53,045 bases of DNA, taken from Sphingomonas sp. GTDB taxonomy: Bacteria > Pseudomonadota > Alphaproteobacteria > Sphingomonadales > Sphingomonadaceae. This document shows positions 49,094 to 53,045 of the stretch, in pieces. How positions within the stretch are numbered: the stretch's first letter is position 1; each line of letters opens with the position of its first letter. The DNA lies in NCBI RefSeq assembly GCF_026460985.1, contig NZ_JAPKNM010000039.1, positions 1-53,045 of the forward strand, in the 5' to 3' direction. Both the position numbers and the translations under genes were made by a program. The notes under the pieces are model-generated. The model did not search any database and had not been told where the DNA came from. It was given only the letters and a program-made list of their open reading frames with translations.

Positions 49094-51408
49094 ACCCCAC
49101 GCGCCGTCAATTGCTCGCCACCACCGCGCTCGGGCTCGCCGCATCGGCGCTGCCCGCCGCGGCGCGCGGCCGCGCGGCGGGCGGGTCGCCCAACCTGTTC
49201 ATCGGCACCGGCGGGACCGGCCACACCTATCCCGGGGCGACCTTGCCCTTCGGGATGGTGCAACTGAGCCCCGACACCGGAGTCGAGCGCTGGGAGACGT
49301 GCTCGGGCTATCACCGCGGCGACACGACGATCCTGGGTTTCTCGCACACGCACCTTTCGGGCACCGGCATCGGCGATCTGCTCGACATACTCGTCGTGCC
49401 CGGCACGGGGCCGGTGCGGCTCCAGCCCGGATCGCCGGAAGCGCCCGGGTCCGGCTATCGCCAGCGCTTCGGCGCCGAGCATGCCGAGCCGGGCTATTAT
49501 CGCGTGGCGCTGGAGAATGGCGTCGCGGCCGAGCTGACCGTGACCGAGCGCACCGGCTGGCACCGCTATCGTTTCCCAAAGGGGGCGGGGCATCTGCTCG
49601 TCGACTTGTCGCACCTCGTGCTCGACAAGTCGGACTCGCCGCCGCTGATCGACGAGGCGCTGCTCGCGCTCGAGGCCGACGGCACGCTCACCGGCACGCG
49701 GCGCACCTTCCGCTGGGCCAAGGGGCGGCGGATCTTCTTCGCGATGCAGCTGTCGCGCCGGCCCGATCGCGTCACCCTGTTCGGCGACGACGATGCCGAG
49801 CAGCCCGGCGCGACGCGCGTGGCGGGAAAGCGGCTCAAGGCGCTGCTCCATTATGACGATGCCGGCGCCGCGCCGCTGCTGGTGCGCTGCGGCATCTCCG
49901 CGGTCGACGCCGCGGGGGCGCGCGCCAATCTCGCGGCCGAGGCGCGGCACTGGGACTTCGATCGCGTGCGCCGGGACGCCGCACGCCGCTGGCGCCCGGC
50001 GCTCGAGGCAGTGACCGTCGAGGGCGGCACGGCCGACCAGCGCACGATCCTGTCGAGCGCGCTCTATCACGCCCAACTCGCGCCGACGCTCTTCTCCGAC
50101 GTCGACGGCCGCTATGTGGGCATGGACGGGCAGGTGCATCGCGTGCCCCGGGGCGGGGCGGCGTTCAGCACCTATTCGCTGTGGGACACCTATCGCGCGC
50201 TGCACCCGCTGCTGACGCTGATCGCGCCCGAGCGGACCAGGCAGCTGGTCGACGACATGATCCGCCAGACCGCGCAGTCGCCCTACGGTCCCCTGGTCTG
50301 GCCGCTCCAGGGCAAGGAGACGGGGACGATGATCGGCTGGCACGGCGTGGTGCCGCTGGCCGAGGCGCAGGCCAAGGGGATCGAGGCGGACTACGCCGCG
50401 GCCTGGCCCGCGATCCGCCGCCGCAGCTTCGATTTCGCCGCGCCGGACAAGGACAACAGCCTGGGCCGCGACCTTTACGATCGGCTCGGCTATGTTCCCG
50501 CCGACAAGGTCTTCGAGAGCGTCAGCCGCACCCAGGAATATGCCTATGACGACTGGGCGTCGTCGCGCCTCGCCCGGGCTATCGGCGAGACCGGCGATGC
50601 GGCGCGGCTGGCCAGGCGCGCGGAGAATTGGCGCAACGTGATCGACGGCACGATCGGCTTCGCGCGGCCGCGCTTCGCCGACGGCAGCTGGTGGAAGGAC
50701 TATGATCCGATCCAGCTGGGGCACATGCCCAAGCCCTGGTGGCGCGACTATACCGAGGCCAATGGTTGGCAGGCGACCTTCCTCAACCAGCACGATATCT
50801 ACGGCCTGATCGCGCATATGGGCGGCGACGCGAAGTTCGAGGCGAAGCTCGATGCGCTGTTCGACGCGCCCTCGACCCTGCCCGCCAATGCCCCGCCCGA
50901 CATCTCCGGCCTGGTCGGGCAATATGCGCACGGCAACGAGCCGGACCAGCACGCTCCCTATCTCTACGCCTATGCCGGCGCGCCGTGGAAGACGCAGGCG
51001 ATGGTGCGGCGGCTGTGCGGGGAGATGTACAAGAACGATCCCGACGGCATCATCGGCAACGACGATTGCGGGCAGATGAGCGCCTGGTTCGTCTTCTCGG
51101 CGCTCGGCTTCTATCCGGTCGATCCGGTCGAGGCGGCCTATGTCCTCGGCTCACCGCTGTTCGCGCGCGCCGTGTTGCAGCTGGGCCAGGGACGCAGGCT
51201 GGTGATCGAGGCGCCGGGCAACGGGCCCGACACCCCCTATGTCGCCGCAGTGACCTGGAACGGCCGTCCCTGGACGCGCAGCTGGATCGCCCATAGCGAG
51301 CTCGCCAAGGGCGGCACGCTGCGCTTCACCATGTCCCGCACCCCCAATCGCGGCTTCGGCCGCGCGCCAGCCGACCGGCCGCCGTCGTTCGGCCGCGCTC
51401 CTGCCTGA
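49090..51408 (+). CDS. GH92 exo-alpha-mannosidase, Tat-type signal
   Basis: Ca2+-dependent alpha-mannosidase. 772 residues: twin-arginine leader (TRRQLLATTALG), N-terminal beta-sandwich about 30-260 with FIGTGGTGHTYPGATLPFGMVQLSPDTG and GFSHTHLSGTGIGD, (alpha/alpha)6 domain about 285-770 with TYSLWDTYRALHPLLTLIAP, WQATFLNQHDIYGLIAHMGG, YAHGNEPDQHAPYLYAYAG and GNDDCGQMSAWFVFSALGFYPVDP. The Glu and Asp in these blocks form the catalytic and Ca2+ site. Linkage preference cannot be read from sequence; the homologous NixK acts on alpha-1,3-mannose, which must go before xylose. Overlaps GH125 by 4 nt; the fucosidase starts 10 nt after its stop. Confidence 0.94.
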   Translation: MNPTRRQLLATTALGLAASALPAAARGRAAGGSPNLFIGTGGTGHTYPGATLPFGMVQLSPDTGVERWETCSGYHRGDTTILGFSHTHLSGTGIGDLLDILVVPGTGPVRLQPGSPEAPGSGYRQRFGAEHAEPGYYRVALENGVAAELTVTERTGWHRYRFPKGAGHLLVDLSHLVLDKSDSPPLIDEALLALEADGTLTGTRRTFRWAKGRRIFFAMQLSRRPDRVTLFGDDDAEQPGATRVAGKRLKALLHYDDAGAAPLLVRCGISAVDAAGARANLAAEARHWDFDRVRRDAARRWRPALEAVTVEGGTADQRTILSSALYHAQLAPTLFSDVDGRYVGMDGQVHRVPRGGAAFSTYSLWDTYRALHPLLTLIAPERTRQLVDDMIRQTAQSPYGPLVWPLQGKETGTMIGWHGVVPLAEAQAKGIEADYAAAWPAIRRRSFDFAAPDKDNSLGRDLYDRLGYVPADKVFESVSRTQEYAYDDWASSRLARAIGETGDAARLARRAENWRNVIDGTIGFARPRFADGSWWKDYDPIQLGHMPKPWWRDYTEANGWQATFLNQHDIYGLIAHMGGDAKFEAKLDALFDAPSTLPANAPPDISGLVGQYAHGNEPDQHAPYLYAYAGAPWKTQAMVRRLCGEMYKNDPDGIIGNDDCGQMSAWFVFSALGFYPVDPVEAAYVLGSPLFARAVLQLGQGRRLVIEAPGNGPDTPYVAAVTWNGRPWTRSWIAHSELAKGGTLRFTMSRTPNRGFGRAPADRPPSFGRAPA

Positions 51409-51418
51409 GAGGATCCGC

Positions 51419-53045
51419 ATGACCGAGCTTTCCCGGCGCAGCCTGATCGCAACCGGCCTGGCGGCGAGCGCCGTGCCTGCGCTCCCGGCGCTGGCCGGCG
51501 CGCGTCAGGCGACGCCCAGGCCCCATGGCGCGGTGCCGAGCCCGCGGCAGTGGCGCTGGCACGGGCGCGAGCAATACGCCTTCGTCCATTTCTCGATCAA
51601 CACCTTCACCGACAAGGAATGGGGCTTTGGCGACGAGGATCCCAAGCTCTTCAACCCCAGCGATTTCGACGCGGACCAGATCGTCGCGGCGGCCAAGGCG
51701 GGCGGGCTGGAGGGGGTGATCCTCACCGCCAAGCACCATGACGGCTTCTGCCTGTGGCCGACCAGGCTCACCGAGCATTGCATCCGCAACAGCCCGTACA
51801 AGGGCGGCAAGGGCGATATCGTGCGCGAGATGGCCGATGCCTGCCGCCGGGCGGGCCTCCCCTTCGGCGTCTATCTCTCGCCCTGGGACCGCAACCATCC
51901 CGAATATGGCCGCCCGGCCTATGTCGAATATTATCGCGCCCAGCTGACCGAATTGTGCACGCGCTACGGCAAGCTGTTCGAGGTGTGGTTCGACGGCGCC
52001 AATGGCGGCGACGGCTATTATGGCGGCGCGCGCGAGGCGCGGAAGATCGATGCGCCGCGTTATTACGACTGGCCGTCGATCGTCGCTTTGGTCCACAAGC
52101 TCCAGCCCGACGCGTGCACCTTCGATCCGCTGGGTGCGGACATACGCTGGGTGGGCAATGAGGACGGCGTCGCGGGGGACCCGTGCTGGCCGACTATGCC
52201 GAACGAGCCCTATGACCAGAAGAACGGCAATGCCGGGGTGCGCGGCGGCGCGCTCTGGTGGCCGGCGGAGACCGACGTGTCGATCCGCCCGGGCTGGTTC
52301 TACCATGCCGACGAGGATTCGAAGGTGAAGAGCCCCGAGCGGCTGATCCGGCTCTACGACGAGTCAGTGGGCAGGGGGACCAACCTCAACCTCAACATCC
52401 CCCCCGATCGCCGCGGACGGATCCCCGACCAGGACGTCAGGATCCTCAAGTCGTTCGGCGACGCGATCCGCGCCACCTTCGCGCGCGATCTGGCGCAGGG
52501 AGCGGTCGCGCATGCAAGCCACAGCCGCGGGCCGGGTTTCGAGCCCGCGCGCGTGCTCGACGGCAATCGCGAGACCTATTGGGCGAGCCCCGACGGCGTG
52601 GCCAATCCGGTGCTGACGCTCGACCTGAAGCCGGGCACGCGCTTCGACGTGATCCGCCTGCGCGAATATCTGCCGCTCGGCGTGCGCGTGACGCGCTTCG
52701 CGGTCGACGCCGAGATCGACGGCGCCTGGCGCACGCTCGCCGAGCATGAATGCCTCTCGGCGCAGCGCGTGATCCGGCTCGACGCGCCGATCGCGCCGCG
52801 GCGCGTGCGGCTGCGCGTCCTGGAAGCGCCGGCCTGCGCGGCGATCAGCGAGTTCGCATTGTTCCGTGCGGTCGCGCCGGTGCCGGTGCCGGCGATCGTC
52901 TCGACCGATCCCACCGTGCTCGACGTGACCAAATGGACGATCGTCTCTGCCAGCGCGCCCGGCGCGGAGAAGCTGCTCGACAACGAGGCGGGGACGATCT
53001 GGGTGCAGGCGCGCCCGACGTCCGCGGCGCCGGCGCAGGTCATGG
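51419..53045 (+). CDS. GH29 alpha-L-fucosidase, truncated by the window edge
   Basis: At least 542 residues; the right edge cuts the 3' end. Twin-arginine leader (MTELSRRSLIATGLAAS, cleavage near LAGA). GH29 barrel about 45-350: FVHFSINTFTDKEWGFG, ILTAKHHDGFCLWPT, SPWDRNHPEYG, nucleophile D192 in EVWFDGANGGDGYYGG and GRGTNLNLNIPPDRRGRI. A discoidin-like (CBM32-type) domain follows (about 385-485). The architecture is that of fucosidases able to take alpha-1,3/4-linked fucose, which would suit the core alpha-1,3-fucose or Lewis-a antennae of plant N-glycans. AGAGGA precedes the ATG, and the gene is the sixth of the operon. Confidence 0.92.
   Translation, partial: MTELSRRSLIATGLAASAVPALPALAGARQATPRPHGAVPSPRQWRWHGREQYAFVHFSINTFTDKEWGFGDEDPKLFNPSDFDADQIVAAAKAGGLEGVILTAKHHDGFCLWPTRLTEHCIRNSPYKGGKGDIVREMADACRRAGLPFGVYLSPWDRNHPEYGRPAYVEYYRAQLTELCTRYGKLFEVWFDGANGGDGYYGGAREARKIDAPRYYDWPSIVALVHKLQPDACTFDPLGADIRWVGNEDGVAGDPCWPTMPNEPYDQKNGNAGVRGGALWWPAETDVSIRPGWFYHADEDSKVKSPERLIRLYDESVGRGTNLNLNIPPDRRGRIPDQDVRILKSFGDAIRATFARDLAQGAVAHASHSRGPGFEPARVLDGNRETYWASPDGVANPVLTLDLKPGTRFDVIRLREYLPLGVRVTRFAVDAEIDGAWRTLAEHECLSAQRVIRLDAPIAPRRVRLRVLEAPACAAISEFALFRAVAPVPVPAIVSTDPTVLDVTKWTIVSASAPGAEKLLDNEAGTIWVQARPTSAAPAQVM

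Overview
The window is G+C-rich, densely coded chromosomal DNA of sphingomonad type (Sphingomonas or a close relative in the Alphaproteobacteria). The evidence is a Caulobacter/Sphingomonas-style oxidative xylose pathway (xylX, xylB, xylC, xylD), a Novosphingobium-like D-mannonate dehydratase, a large TonB-dependent receptor with flavin halogenase-like and JmjC-cupin neighbours, and repeated short G/C-rich inverted-repeat elements between genes. I see no rRNA, tRNA, CRISPR array, prophage or insertion sequence.

Region 1 (1-30.4 kb) is a glucuronoxylan/xylose utilisation locus. It encodes GH10 xylanase, GH67 alpha-glucuronidase, GH43, GH9 and GH3 glycosidases, a TonB-dependent receptor, two flavin-dependent tryptophan-halogenase-like proteins, a JmjC-like cupin, a LacI-family regulator, a sugar:H+ symporter, and xylD, xylC, xylB and xylX of the Weimberg pathway. 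D-mannonate dehydratase handles glucuronate-derived mannonate. Six copies of a 14-bp dyad related to TGGTAGCGCTACCA, close to the Caulobacter XylR box, lie upstream of manD/aguA, the receptor, the halogenase operon, the GH3 gene, the symporter and xylX. Together they define one xylose regulon, probably read by the LacI protein at 19661. The Weimberg aldehyde dehydrogenase (xylA) and the uxaC/uxuB/kdgK steps are not in the window. A patch of four small unrelated genes (25.3-27.2 kb) separates xylD from xylC.

A MHYT-GGDEF-EAL cyclic-di-GMP protein (30.6-32.7 kb) separates the two sugar regions.

Region 2 (32.8 kb to the right edge) is an N-glycan/GlcNAc locus. It holds cutC, a SIS-type glucosamine-6-phosphate deaminase, nagA, a Tat-exported GH2 beta-galactosidase and a GntR/HutC regulator. 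Divergent from the regulator is a tight operon of GH20, GH2 beta-mannosidase, GH3, GH125, GH92 and GH29, in which successive genes overlap by 4 nt. The content matches the Xanthomonas nix cluster for sequential breakdown of plant N-glycans, where a GH3 enzyme removes the beta-1,2-xylose. Shared short motifs upstream of cutC, the deaminase gene and the GH20 gene suggest one GntR regulon. Released xylose could feed the pathway in region 1 and released GlcNAc the nag enzymes.

Intergenic space is mostly filled by three or four families of imperfect palindromic repeats. Several copies end in a 20-bp TAGG... terminus whose first three bases are the TAG stop codon of the adjacent gene. One copy appears to have landed inside the signal-peptide region of the GH43 gene.
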